Source of the DNA: an uncultured Oscillibacter sp.
GTDB taxonomy: Bacteria; Bacillota; Clostridia; Oscillospirales; Oscillospiraceae
Assembly (NCBI GenBank): GCA_900544105.1
Contig: UQUC01000042.1
Location: 1-19,561, forward strand
Length of the DNA: 19,561 nucleotides
Reading direction: 5' to 3'
The translations under genes were made by a program, and so were the position numbers. The notes under the pieces were generated by a model. The model was not told the origin of the DNA. It searched no databases and saw only the letters and a program-made list of their open reading frames with translations. Every line of letters begins with the position of its first letter. The first letter of the stretch is position 1. Below, in pieces: positions 6,805 to 14,868 of the stretch.

Positions 6805-7026
6805 ATGAAAACGCTGCGTGACGTCAAAATCGGTGAGACCGTAAAGGTCGTCAAGCTCCATGGAGAGGGACCCATCAAGCGCCGCATTATGGACATGGGC
6901 ATCACCAAGGGCGTGGAGATCTATGTCCGCAAGGTCGCCCCTCTGGGCGATCCCATGGAGGTCACCGTCCGGGGCTATGAACTGAGCCTGCGGAAGGCCG
7001 ACACAGAAATAATCGAGGTCGAGTAA
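6805..7026 (+). CDS. feoA: FeoA family protein (second copy)
   Basis: The 73-residue product is again a single FeoA SH3-like domain, with core KRRIMDMGITKGVEIYVRK, APLGDPMEVTV and the FeoA-type ending GYELSLRKADTEIIEV. It is more basic and clearly different in sequence from the first copy, so this is not a recent duplication. AGGAGG at 6791-6796 lies 8 bases before the ATG. It precedes feoB by 52 bases; a short perfect inverted repeat TTTGAG/CTCAAA (7050-7063) lies in that gap. Paired FeoA genes before FeoB are familiar in Clostridia. Confidence 0.93.
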   Translation: MKTLRDVKIGETVKVVKLHGEGPIKRRIMDMGITKGVEIYVRKVAPLGDPMEVTVRGYELSLRKADTEIIEVE

Positions 7027-7078
7027 ACACAAAAATTTTTCAAATATGGTTTGAGCACTCAAATCAAAAGGAGCATGT

Positions 7079-9568
7079 ATGGAAAAGCAGATCAAAATTG
7101 CCCTGGCGGGCAACCCGAACTGCGGCAAGACGACCCTGTTCAACGCCCTGACCGGTTCCAACCAGTTCGTGGGCAACTGGCCCGGCGTCACCGTGGAGAA
7201 AAAGGAAGGCAAGCTGAAGAAGCATGACAATGTAGTCATCATGGACCTTCCCGGCATCTATTCCCTGTCCCCCTACACTCTGGAAGAGGTAGTGGCCCGT
7301 AACTATCTGATCGGTGAGCGGCCTGATGCCATTTTGAACATCATCGACGGCACCAACCTGGAACGCAACCTCTACCTCACCACTCAGCTCACCGAGCTGG
7401 GTATCCCGGTGGTCATCGCCATCAACATGATGGACGTGGTCCGCAAGAACGGCGACCAGATCAATGTAGCGGAGCTGTCCCGTGAGCTGGGCGTGCGGAT
7501 CATTGAGATCTCCGCGCTGAAGGGGGATGGCGTCATGGAGGCTGCCGAAGCCGCTGTGAAGGCCGCCGAGGGCACCAAAACCGTTCCCATGCACACCTTC
7601 TCCGGCCCTGTGGAGCACGCCATCGCCCACATTGAGGAGGCCGCGGTGCACAACCTGCCGGAGGAGCAGCAGCGCTGGTACGCCATCAAGATCTTCGAGC
7701 GGGATGACAAGGTGCTGGAAAAGCTCAGCATCCCCGCCGATGTCATGTCCCATATCGACGCCGACATCCAGGCCGCCGAAACCGAGCTAGACGATGATGC
7801 CGAGAGCATCATCACCAACGAGCGGTACGTCTACATTGCAGAGCTTATCAAAAGCTGCTACAAGAAGCACAATCAGGGGCAGCTCTCCGCCTCCGATAAG
7901 ATCGACCGGATCGTCACCAACCGCTGGCTGGGCCTGCCTATTTTCGCCGTGGTCATGTATCTGGTGTACTACATCGCCATGGTGACCGTCGGCTCCGCCG
8001 CTACCGACTGGGCCAATGACGGCCTGTTCGGTGACGGCTGGCACCTCTTCGGTATGGGCACCAGCGAATATACCGAGGTCGCTGACAATTACACCGCCGC
8101 TTCCGAGGCCATCAGCGCCTACTATGATCTGGATACCGAGGCCGATGACTTCGATCCCGACACCGCTCTGGCCGATATGAAGGCGGTTCAGCCCGCCTCC
8201 GCATCCGCCACCATCGAAGTGGAGGATGAAGAGACTCTGGCCATGAACGACATGACCGTTTACTATGACGCTATCCCCGCTGACGCCGACGAGGAGACCA
8301 CCGTTGGCATGAGTTATCTGGACGCTGTCACCTACTTTGAGGAGAATGGCTTTGACGAGCCGGATCCCGCCGACTACGGCGTGTGGGTCCCCGGCGTGCC
8401 TGTACTGATCGGCAATGCTCTGGAAGCCGCCGGCACCGCTGAATGGCTCAACGGCTTGATCCTGGACGGCATCGTGGCCGGCGTGGGTGCGGTGCTTGGC
8501 TTCGTACCGCAGATGCTGGTGCTGTTCCTGATGCTGGCGTTCCTGGAGGCCTGCGGTTACATGGCCCGTATCGCCTTCGTTCTGGACCGTATCTTCCGCA
8601 AGTTCGGCCTGTCCGGTAAGTCCTTTATCCCCATGCTTATCGGCACCGGCTGCGGCATCCCCGGCATCATGGCTTCCCGTACCATTGAAAATGAGCGTGA
8701 CCGCCGTATGACGATCATGACCACCACCTTTATCCCCTGCGGCGCTAAGGTGCCCTTTATCGCCATGGTGGCAGGCGCCATCTTCGGCGGCGCTGCCTGG
8801 GTGGCTACCTCCGCCTACTTCGTGGGCATGGCTGCCATCATCATCTCCGGCATCATGCTGAAGAAAACCAAGATGTTTGCCGGCGATCCCGCTCCCTTTG
8901 TCATGGAGCTGCCCGCCTACCACTGGCCCACCGTGGGCAACGTGCTGCGCAGCATGTGGGAGCGGGGCTGGTCCTTCATCAAGAAGGCTGGTACCATCAT
9001 TCTGCTGTCCACCATCGCTGTGTGGTTCACCACCTACTTCGGCTGGGCTGAGGACGGCTTCCGGATGCTCTCCGAGGAAGAGATCGACTGCTCCATCCTC
9101 GCCCACATCGGCAGCCTGATCGCCTGGATCTTCGCGCCTCTCGGCTGGGGCAACTGGAAGGCCGCCGTGGCCTCCATCACCGGTCTGGTGGCCAAGGAAA
9201 ACATCGTTGGTACGCTGGGTATTCTCTACGGCGGCGGTGATGAGACTGTCTATCAGGCTCTGGGATCTGTCTTTACCCAGATCAGCGGCTACTCCTTCCT
9301 GGTGTTCAACCTGCTGTGCGCCCCCTGCTTCGCCGCCATCGGTGCCATCAAGCGGGAGATGAACAACGCCAAGTGGACCTGGTTCGCCATCGGCTATCAG
9401 TGCGGCTTCGCTTATCTGTGCGCCCTGATGGTCAACCAGTTCGGCAAGGCCTTCACCGGCGACCTGAACGTCCTCGGCCTCGTTGCCGCTTTGGTAGCTC
9501 TGGCCTTCATCCTCTATATGCTGGTCCGCCCTTACAAGGAAGCCTCCAAGCTCTCCACTAAGGTCTGA
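7079..9568 (+). CDS. feoB: Ferrous iron transport protein B, with acidic loop insertion
   Basis: FeoB imports Fe2+ across the membrane. The 829 residues begin with a G domain: G1 GNPNCGKT (11-18), G2 Thr38, G3 DLPG (56-59), G4 NMMD (116-119) and G5 near SALKG (149-153), then the helical GDI-like domain to about 280. The membrane part starts near Leu286. Two Gate repeats carry the cysteines of GTGCGIPG (Cys525) and IPCGAK (Cys554). Between the first helix and the next (about 306-438) lies a long outside loop; residues 328-438 hold 30 Asp/Glu and only one Lys. This explains a length above the roughly 660-720 of many Firmicutes FeoB proteins. AAAAGGAG lies 5 bases before the ATG. It is iron-regulated if the upstream operators work. 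Confidence 0.96.
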   Translation: MEKQIKIALAGNPNCGKTTLFNALTGSNQFVGNWPGVTVEKKEGKLKKHDNVVIMDLPGIYSLSPYTLEEVVARNYLIGERPDAILNIIDGTNLERNLYLTTQLTELGIPVVIAINMMDVVRKNGDQINVAELSRELGVRIIEISALKGDGVMEAAEAAVKAAEGTKTVPMHTFSGPVEHAIAHIEEAAVHNLPEEQQRWYAIKIFERDDKVLEKLSIPADVMSHIDADIQAAETELDDDAESIITNERYVYIAELIKSCYKKHNQGQLSASDKIDRIVTNRWLGLPIFAVVMYLVYYIAMVTVGSAATDWANDGLFGDGWHLFGMGTSEYTEVADNYTAASEAISAYYDLDTEADDFDPDTALADMKAVQPASASATIEVEDEETLAMNDMTVYYDAIPADADEETTVGMSYLDAVTYFEENGFDEPDPADYGVWVPGVPVLIGNALEAAGTAEWLNGLILDGIVAGVGAVLGFVPQMLVLFLMLAFLEACGYMARIAFVLDRIFRKFGLSGKSFIPMLIGTGCGIPGIMASRTIENERDRRMTIMTTTFIPCGAKVPFIAMVAGAIFGGAAWVATSAYFVGMAAIIISGIMLKKTKMFAGDPAPFVMELPAYHWPTVGNVLRSMWERGWSFIKKAGTIILLSTIAVWFTTYFGWAEDGFRMLSEEEIDCSILAHIGSLIAWIFAPLGWGNWKAAVASITGLVAKENIVGTLGILYGGGDETVYQALGSVFTQISGYSFLVFNLLCAPCFAAIGAIKREMNNAKWTWFAIGYQCGFAYLCALMVNQFGKAFTGDLNVLGLVAALVALAFILYMLVRPYKEASKLSTKV

Positions 9569-9631
9569 TTTTCCCCTCACCCTCCATTCTATATCTCCCA
9601 TCTTCTATTTCTTTCAAAGGAGTGATTTTCC

Positions 9632-9805
9632 ATGCTGACCTGGTTGAGTGCCAATCTCTCTACCCTCCTCATTTCGCTTGTCTTATTTGCCGTTGTCATT
9701 TCCATTGTCCGGTATCTCATCCGGCAGAAAAAGCAGGGCAAGCACACCTGCGGATGCAGCGGCGGCTGCGCCGGTTGTTCCGGCGGCTGCCACTGCGGAC
9801 GGTAA
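9632..9805 (+). CDS. FeoB-associated Cys-rich membrane protein
   Basis: This 57-residue gene was found by reading after feoB. The product has one hydrophobic helix (about 7-30), a basic stretch (RQKKQGKH, 31-38) and a cysteine-rich tail with Cys40, 42, 46, 49, 53 and 55. This matches the small FeoB-associated Cys-rich family (PF12669 type) usually placed after feoB in Firmicutes; its exact role is not established, but a metal-handling or sensing part in the Feo complex is often proposed. The basic segment suggests that the tail is cytosolic. AAAGGAG (9616-9622) is 9 bases before the ATG, the gene starts 63 bases after feoB and a strong terminator follows, so it is the last feo gene. Confidence 0.9.
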   Translation: MLTWLSANLSTLLISLVLFAVVISIVRYLIRQKKQGKHTCGCSGGCAGCSGGCHCGR

Positions 9806-9814
9806 ACACTCCCA

Positions 9815-9856
9815 AAAAGAACCGGCGCACGGGACATCCCGTGCGCCGGTTCTTTT
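9815..9856. terminator. Bidirectional terminator closing the feo operon and the ABC operon
   Basis: A perfect 20-bp stem (AAAAGAACCGGCGCACGGGA and its complement) has a 2-base apex and A/T ends. It lies between the feo operon and the converging dehydrogenase gene and suits both. Confidence 0.93.
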
Positions 9857-9902
9857 CATCGCCGACTTGTTCGCAGGTTGGATCTCTGCTCTGCAAAAGA
9901 GT

Positions 9903-10916
9903 TCAGATTTTGACGATCTTCCCGGTTTTCCACGCCTCCGTGGTGGCGTAGCCCACCCGTGTGGCATAGATACCGTCCTCCACGCCGGTATCCGGCTTCC
10001 GCCCCTCCCGGACGCAACGGACAAATTCCTCCATTTCCGTGAGGTACGCCTCCGCAAACCGCTCCGGGAAGGATTCCACACATTCAGTCCGGGCGCCATT
10101 CACATCGTAGACCATGGCCCGGTTCTTCTCCGGCACGGCAGAAATGCGGATCGTGCCCTCCGTGCCTACGATCTCCGTTTCAATATGGTAGCCGTAGGGG
10201 GCGGTGCGGCCCACATGAACCATGCCCATAGCGCCGTTTTTGAATTTGTAGACGGCGACGCCGGTCTCATCGTCCCCGGCGTCCTGAAAAGCCGGATGCT
10301 TAAAGGTACAGCCCATGGCATAGACTTCCGCAGCCTCGCTCCCCAGGAACCAGCGCATCAGATCCATATCGTGAATGGCGGAATCCAGGAAGATACCGCC
10401 GGAGGTCCCACTATACCGAATGGCCCCCTCCACCACGGCTTCCGGGTCGATGCCGGTGGATTTCACCAGATAGGGCGTACCGATAGCCCCCGCAGAGATT
10501 TTTTCCTTGGCATAGGCATAGGACTTGTCATAGCGCCGCATAAAGCCCAGCATACACACCAATTCCGGGTGCCGGGCCACGGCAGCCTCCGCCTGAAGGC
10601 ACTGTTCCATCGTAACGCCCAGAGGCTTTTCGGAAAACACGTGCTTTCCCGCGTCCAGCGCCGCCTCGATCTGCCAGCAGTGCTCCCCGGAGGGGGACAC
10701 GATGGCCACCGCGTCCAGTTCCGGATCAGCGACCATCTCCCTGAAATCGCCGTACACCTTTTCAAGTCCCAATTCCTGACGGGCATACGCCTGACTGTCC
10801 GCGCCGGGCACGCAGGCCGCCGTCAGGACCGCGCCGGGAATCTTGTGTGCAAGGTTGGCAGCATGGACCCGGCCCAACCGCCCCAGACCGGCAATGCCAA
10901 CACGCAGTTCCTTCAT
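9903..10916 (-). CDS. Gfo/Idh/MocA family oxidoreductase
   Basis: This 337-residue NAD(P)-dependent dehydrogenase probably oxidises a sugar or polyol. The Rossmann nucleotide motif GIAGLGRLG is at 7-15; EKPLG with the catalytic Lys97 is at 96-100; and the second catalytic region GIFLDSAIHDMDLMRW (174-189) includes Asp178 and His182, as in inositol 2-dehydrogenase-like enzymes. Frame reaches a TTG at 10937, but AAGGAG lies 7 bases before the ATG at 10916. It is the last gene downstream of a ribose/inositol-type ABC importer, separated by a hairpin, so it probably acts on the imported compound. Myo-inositol dehydrogenase (IolG) is possible, but no other iol genes are present, so I give no symbol. 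Confidence 0.88.
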   Translation of the reverse strand: MKELRVGIAGLGRLGRVHAANLAHKIPGAVLTAACVPGADSQAYARQELGLEKVYGDFREMVADPELDAVAIVSPSGEHCWQIEAALDAGKHVFSEKPLGVTMEQCLQAEAAVARHPELVCMLGFMRRYDKSYAYAKEKISAGAIGTPYLVKSTGIDPEAVVEGAIRYSGTSGGIFLDSAIHDMDLMRWFLGSEAAEVYAMGCTFKHPAFQDAGDDETGVAVYKFKNGAMGMVHVGRTAPYGYHIETEIVGTEGTIRISAVPEKNRAMVYDVNGARTECVESFPERFAEAYLTEMEEFVRCVREGRKPDTGVEDGIYATRVGYATTEAWKTGKIVKI

Positions 10917-10956
10917 AAGCAGTCTCCTTCCATTCAACTTGATCGGTTCAAAATAA

Positions 10957-10988
10957 AATTACGCCGCCGCTTTCGCGGCGGCGTAATT
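10957..10988 (-). terminator. Hairpin between the permease and dehydrogenase genes
   Basis: A perfect 14-bp GC-rich stem (AATTACGCCGCCGC and its complement, loop TTTC) lies 28 bases past the permease stop. On the minus strand it is followed by an interrupted T-rich stretch, so it may be a partial terminator that lowers dehydrogenase expression rather than a complete stop. Confidence 0.65.
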
Positions 10989-11016
10989 CAACTCAACAGT
11001 GCGTCCGGGGGACGAT

Positions 11017-12042
11017 TTACTGTGCAGCCATCTTACGGGCCTTGGCCTCCATCTTATTACGGAAGACGTCGATGGTAACGGCCAGGATGATAACAGAGCC
11101 GATGACGATGTACTGGACATCGTTCTTGGCACCGGCCAGGTTCAGGCCGTTGCGGATAACAGCCATCAGCAGAGCGCCGATCAGGGTGCCCCAGATGGTG
11201 CCCTTGCCGCCGGTGAAGGAAGCGCCGCCCACGATGCAGGCTGCGATGGCGTCGTTATCATAGGTGGAACCGGCGTTGCCGTTAGCGGAAGCCAGGCGGC
11301 CAACAGACACGATACCAGCCATACCGGCCATGAAGCCGGACAGCGTGTAAACGAAGGTCAGCACGTTCTTGGAGGGGATACCGGACAGACGGGCTGCCTC
11401 GGGGTTGCCGCCCACGCAGTAGATCTGGCGGCCCAGAGCGGTCTTGCGCAGGAAGATATCAAAGATGATGAACACAATGATGACCAGAACGAAGCTGAAG
11501 GGGATGCCGGGGAACTTCACCTTGGTGGTGCCCTCATAATAGGTGGTGAACAGAGAGCCGCCGCCGATCCACATGAGGCCGTCAATGCCGGTATTGGTGA
11601 AGGCGATGGACTTGGAGCCGGTAATGACCAGCGCCAGGCCCCACAGTACGTTCTTCATGCCCATGGTGGACACGAAGGGATGGGGCAGATCCAGACGGGT
11701 CAGCAGGGTGCCGTTGATGAAACCGGCCAGGGTGCTGACGGCCAGGCCGCAGAGCACCAGCAGGAAGGGGTTCGTGATGCCGGACTGGACCATAACGCCG
11801 ATAGTGCAGGTGCACAGCACACAGTTGGAACCAACGGACAGGTCGATACCGGCGGTAATCAGGGCGCACAGCATACCGGAAGCGATCAGGCAGTTGATGG
11901 ATGCCTGCTTCAGGATATTCATGAAGTTACCGACCTTCATGAACTTGTCCGGCATGGTGATGCAGAAAATCAAAACCAGGATGGCAAGGGCCATCAGTGT
12001 ACCGAGCTTTTGCAGAAGCTCTTTCATTTTCGTGTTTTTCAT
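11017..12042 (-). CDS. Sugar ABC transporter permease, RbsC type
   Basis: This 341-residue membrane protein is the channel subunit of a carbohydrate importer (BPD_transp_2 family, like RbsC). It is hydrophobic with about eight to ten helices, and carries ITAGIDLSVGS (63-73), usual near the start of these permeases, and the GGASFTGGKGT motif near residue 270, the loop contacting the ATPase. The basic C-terminus (KMEAKARKMAAQ) should be cytosolic. The ATG at 12042 follows the ATPase stop after one base, and the ribosome site GGAGGAG lies inside the end of the ATPase gene, so translation is coupled. Substrate is not readable from the permease alone. Confidence 0.93.
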   Translation of the reverse strand: MKNTKMKELLQKLGTLMALAILVLIFCITMPDKFMKVGNFMNILKQASINCLIASGMLCALITAGIDLSVGSNCVLCTCTIGVMVQSGITNPFLLVLCGLAVSTLAGFINGTLLTRLDLPHPFVSTMGMKNVLWGLALVITGSKSIAFTNTGIDGLMWIGGGSLFTTYYEGTTKVKFPGIPFSFVLVIIVFIIFDIFLRKTALGRQIYCVGGNPEAARLSGIPSKNVLTFVYTLSGFMAGMAGIVSVGRLASANGNAGSTYDNDAIAACIVGGASFTGGKGTIWGTLIGALLMAVIRNGLNLAGAKNDVQYIVIGSVIILAVTIDVFRNKMEAKARKMAAQ

Positions 12043-12043
12043 A

Positions 12044-13546
12044 TCAGTCTAACTCTCCTCCCCAGGCCGCTTTCATGATGTCTTCGGAATTGAAGTGCGG
12101 CGTGTCCCGGTCAATATCAGCCATCACACGGCCGCCGCGCATAACTACCACATGGTCGCTCATAGCCAGGATCTCCGGCAGCTCGGAGGAGACCATGATG
12201 ACGCACTTGCCGGCCTTCACCAGATCGTTCATGACCCGGTAAACCTCGATCTTGGCGCCCACGTCGATACCACGGGTGGGCTCATCGAAAATAAAGATGT
12301 CGGCGTCGGTATTGACCCACTTGCCGATAACCACCTTCTGCTGGTTGCCGCCGGACAGCTGGCCGACGACCTCATTCAGGGAGGGGGTCTTGATCTTCAG
12401 GGCGCTGACATTGTCATTGCCCGCCTGCTCAATGCGGTCCTTGTCCAGGAAGGGACCGTTGGAGAACCCCTTCATATTGGCCAGGACCAGATTGGTCCGC
12501 ACATCCAGATTGAGCACCAGACCCTGACCCTTACGGTCCTCTGTCAGGAAAGCGATCTTTCTCTTGATAGCGTCCTTCGGCGTTCTGATATGTACCTTCT
12601 CGCCCTTGACGTAGATCTCGCCGCTGTCCAGCTTGTCAGCGCCGAACACCGCCCGCATGGTCTCCGTACGGCCTGCGCCGACGAGTCCCGCAAAGCCGGT
12701 GATCTGGCCCGCATGAGCCTTAAAGCTGACATCGTGCAGGACGCCGGCCTCGTTGAGGCCCTTGGCCTCCAGCCACACTTCGCCCTTGGTGCCGAACTCC
12801 TTGGGATACAGGTTATCCAGGGTACGGCCTACCATGGCGTTGATGAGGGAGTCCTCCGTGAGGTTCACGGTATCCTCGGTGATGATGTGCTCGCCGTCAC
12901 GCATGACGGTCACACGGTCACAGAGCTCAAAGAGCTCTTCCAGTTTATGTGACACGAACAGGATGGCCACGCCCTTAGCCTTCAGGCCCCGGACGGTCTC
13001 CATCAGCTGCTCGATCTCTTCCTTACCTAAAGAAGAAGTAGGCTCATCCATAATAATGAGCTTGGCATCCAGGGACACAGCCTTGGCGATCTCCACCATC
13101 TGCTGCTGACCCACGCCCAGCTTACCGCACTCCATGTGGACGTTGATCTCCGGATGTCCCAGTGTTTTCAGCGCTTCCTCCGCCTCGGCGTGCATCCGGG
13201 GATAATCCAGCAGCAATCCCTTCTTAACGGCACGCCCCATAAAAACGTTATCCGTGACAGGCAGCTGCTTGACGATGTTCAGCTCCTGATACACACAGGC
13301 GATGCCTGCCTCGCGGGACTGAACAGGGTTTTTGAAAACGACCTTCTGGCCGTCCACAAAGATTTCCCCTTCTTCCGGAGTGTGAACGCCGGTGAGCACC
13401 TTGATCAAGGTGGATTTACCCGCGCCGTTTTCTCCGATCAGACCGTGGATCTCACCGGGTCTGATGCCGATAGACATGTCTTTTAACGCGACAACACCAG
13501 GAAAACGTTTGGTAATATGTTTCAGTTCGACGACATACTCGCTCAT
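12044..13546 (-). CDS. Sugar ABC transporter ATP-binding protein, RbsA/MglA type (two ABC domains)
   Basis: The 500-residue protein energises import with two fused ABC modules. Domain 1 has Walker A GENGAGKST (38-46), signature LGVGQQQM (143-150), Walker B IIMDEP (164-169) and His200. Domain 2 has a degenerate Walker A, GLVGAGRTE (287-295), without the usual GK(S/T), then LSGGNQQ (397-403) and FIFDEP (418-423). This asymmetry is normal for RbsA/MglA proteins, where only one site is fully active. The frame is open to 13633, but GAGGT lies 8 bases before the ATG at 13546, which I chose. Upstream is a 329-base gap after the binding-protein gene; the permease gene follows at once. Confidence 0.95.
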   Translation of the reverse strand: MSEYVVELKHITKRFPGVVALKDMSIGIRPGEIHGLIGENGAGKSTLIKVLTGVHTPEEGEIFVDGQKVVFKNPVQSREAGIACVYQELNIVKQLPVTDNVFMGRAVKKGLLLDYPRMHAEAEEALKTLGHPEINVHMECGKLGVGQQQMVEIAKAVSLDAKLIIMDEPTSSLGKEEIEQLMETVRGLKAKGVAILFVSHKLEELFELCDRVTVMRDGEHIITEDTVNLTEDSLINAMVGRTLDNLYPKEFGTKGEVWLEAKGLNEAGVLHDVSFKAHAGQITGFAGLVGAGRTETMRAVFGADKLDSGEIYVKGEKVHIRTPKDAIKRKIAFLTEDRKGQGLVLNLDVRTNLVLANMKGFSNGPFLDKDRIEQAGNDNVSALKIKTPSLNEVVGQLSGGNQQKVVIGKWVNTDADIFIFDEPTRGIDVGAKIEVYRVMNDLVKAGKCVIMVSSELPEILAMSDHVVVMRGGRVMADIDRDTPHFNSEDIMKAAWGGELD

Positions 13547-13685
13547 GGAATTACCTCGTTTCTGTTTTTCCTGATTTCCGAACCGCTCCCGCCGCAGCGG
13601 AAGCGCTCTCTCAATCCCGATTCCCGGGGTCATTTTCGTTGAAATGTGCTTGCTGTTTAATCGTTTTCTTCTGTGCGTATTGTAA

Positions 13686-13723
13686 CCGGGATCAGACAGA
13701 GAATGGTTCCTGCCAGATCCCGG
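13686..13723. repeat. Inverted repeat between binding-protein and ATPase genes
   Basis: CCGGGATC (13686-13693) and GATCCCGG (13716-13723) form an 8-bp inverted repeat with a 22-base interval. It lies in the non-coding gap 13547-13875, which contains no plausible gene. A structural or operator role is possible but unproven. Confidence 0.4.
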
Positions 13724-13799
13724 CGTGCCGAAAATTCTCCGTTCCGCCGTGGGAACCCATCAGGTTTCCGCTTGCAGGCACGCGCATGATCGGCTTTTC

Positions 13800-13841
13800 G
13801 GAATACAGCGGCAGAAAACCTGCCGCTGTATTCCGGCTTTT
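13800..13841 (+). terminator. Hairpin with T tract on the plus strand, inside the ABC operon gap
   Basis: A perfect 15-bp stem (GGAATACAGCGGCAG and its complement, loop AAAAC) is followed on the plus strand by GGCTTTTTT. On the minus strand, in which the operon is read, the stem is followed by GAAAAGCC, with no T tract. It therefore looks like a terminator for plus-strand (antisense) transcription, or a stem that protects the 3' end of the binding-protein mRNA while allowing some read-through to the ATPase gene. Confidence 0.6.
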
Positions 13842-13875
13842 TTGCTTTTCAGCTATGGATAGCAGTCAGGCTGAA

Positions 13876-14868
13876 TTAGCCCTTCATGGCCTCCAGGTTG
13901 TCCAGGTAAGCCTGGCCGTTCTCAGCGGTAACGACCTGAACGGGAGCATTGATGACTTCGTCAACGGGCTCGAGCTTGACAGCCTTCACGGCAGCCTCGA
14001 TCACCTGATAGCCCATCTCATAGGGCTGCTGAGCGACAGTAGCCTTCACCAGCTCGCCGTCCAGGATCAGCTTCACGGCGGAAGCGTTGCCGTCGAAACC
14101 AACGATGGTGATGTCAGACACGCCGGCGGACTTGCAGGCGTTCATAGCGCCGATAGCGGTATCGTCATTGTGGCAGAGCACGATGTCGATCTGATCGGGA
14201 TAAGCGCTCAGCAGGTCTTCCATGGCCTTGGTAGCGCCGTCGGTCAGGTTGTTGCCGGACAGCTTGGCCAGAACTTCCACGCCAGCCTCGGTGCAGGCCT
14301 TCTCATAGCCTTCCATACGCATGTTGGAGGTGTTGTCGCCTTCCTGACCGTAGATGATAACGGCCTTGGCGTCGGTACCGGCCTGCTCGATGGCCCACTT
14401 GCCGCCCTCATAAGCAGCGTCCACGTTGGAGGTGCCCACGAAAGAGGTCTGGCCAGCGATGCCAACGTTGGTGTCAACAGCCAGCACGGGGATGCCAGCG
14501 TCGATGGCAGCCTGCAGAGCGCCCTGAGCGGCACCAGCATCGTTGGGAGCGCAGACGATGGCGTCGCAGCCAGCGCCGATCTGCTGCTCGATCATGGAAA
14601 CCTGACCCTCGATATCGCTCTCAGCGCCGGGGCCAACCACGACCACTTTAACACCCAGATCATCAGCGGCGGCCTTGCAGCCGGCCTCCACATAGCCCCA
14701 GTACTCAGAGGCCAGGGTCTTCAGGACAACAGCGACCTTGACATCGCCGGTAGTGGGGGTCTCGGTCTCGGTCTTGGTGTCGGCAGGGGCCTCGGTCTTC
14801 TTGCCGCCGCAGGCAGCCAGAGACAGAGTCATTACCAGTGCGAGAGACAGTGCAAACAACTTCTTCAT
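13876..14868 (-). CDS. Sugar-binding lipoprotein of an ABC importer (periplasmic binding protein type 1)
   Basis: The 330-residue protein captures the sugar or polyol outside the cell. Residues 1-20 are a lipoprotein signal, with Lys2-Lys3, a hydrophobic core and lipobox LAAC ending at Cys20. A short Thr/Glu-rich linker follows, then the two-lobed PBP type 1 domain: KVAVVLKT (44-51), EQQIGAGCDAIVCAPND (about 94-110), IPVLAVDTNV, and FDGN in the second lobe. This is the RbsB-like family used for ribose, galactose, xylose or inositol; the ligand is uncertain. AAAAGGAG stands about 10 bases before the ATG. It is first in the operon and upstream of a hairpin, so it should be made in excess over the other subunits. 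Confidence 0.94.
   Translation of the reverse strand: MKKLFALSLALVMTLSLAACGGKKTEAPADTKTETETPTTGDVKVAVVLKTLASEYWGYVEAGCKAAADDLGVKVVVVGPGAESDIEGQVSMIEQQIGAGCDAIVCAPNDAGAAQGALQAAIDAGIPVLAVDTNVGIAGQTSFVGTSNVDAAYEGGKWAIEQAGTDAKAVIIYGQEGDNTSNMRMEGYEKACTEAGVEVLAKLSGNNLTDGATKAMEDLLSAYPDQIDIVLCHNDDTAIGAMNACKSAGVSDITIVGFDGNASAVKLILDGELVKATVAQQPYEMGYQVIEAAVKAVKLEPVDEVINAPVQVVTAENGQAYLDNLEAMKG

Noticed and set aside
7787..9601. Long open frame on the strand opposite feoB
   Set aside because: It is the complement of a clear FeoB coding sequence with GC-rich third positions; the product is low-complexity Gly/His/Asp-rich and shows no domain.
10999..12078. Plus-strand frame opposite the permease
   Set aside because: Its product is a Gly/Gln/Asp/His-rich composition artefact of a membrane-protein gene read backwards.
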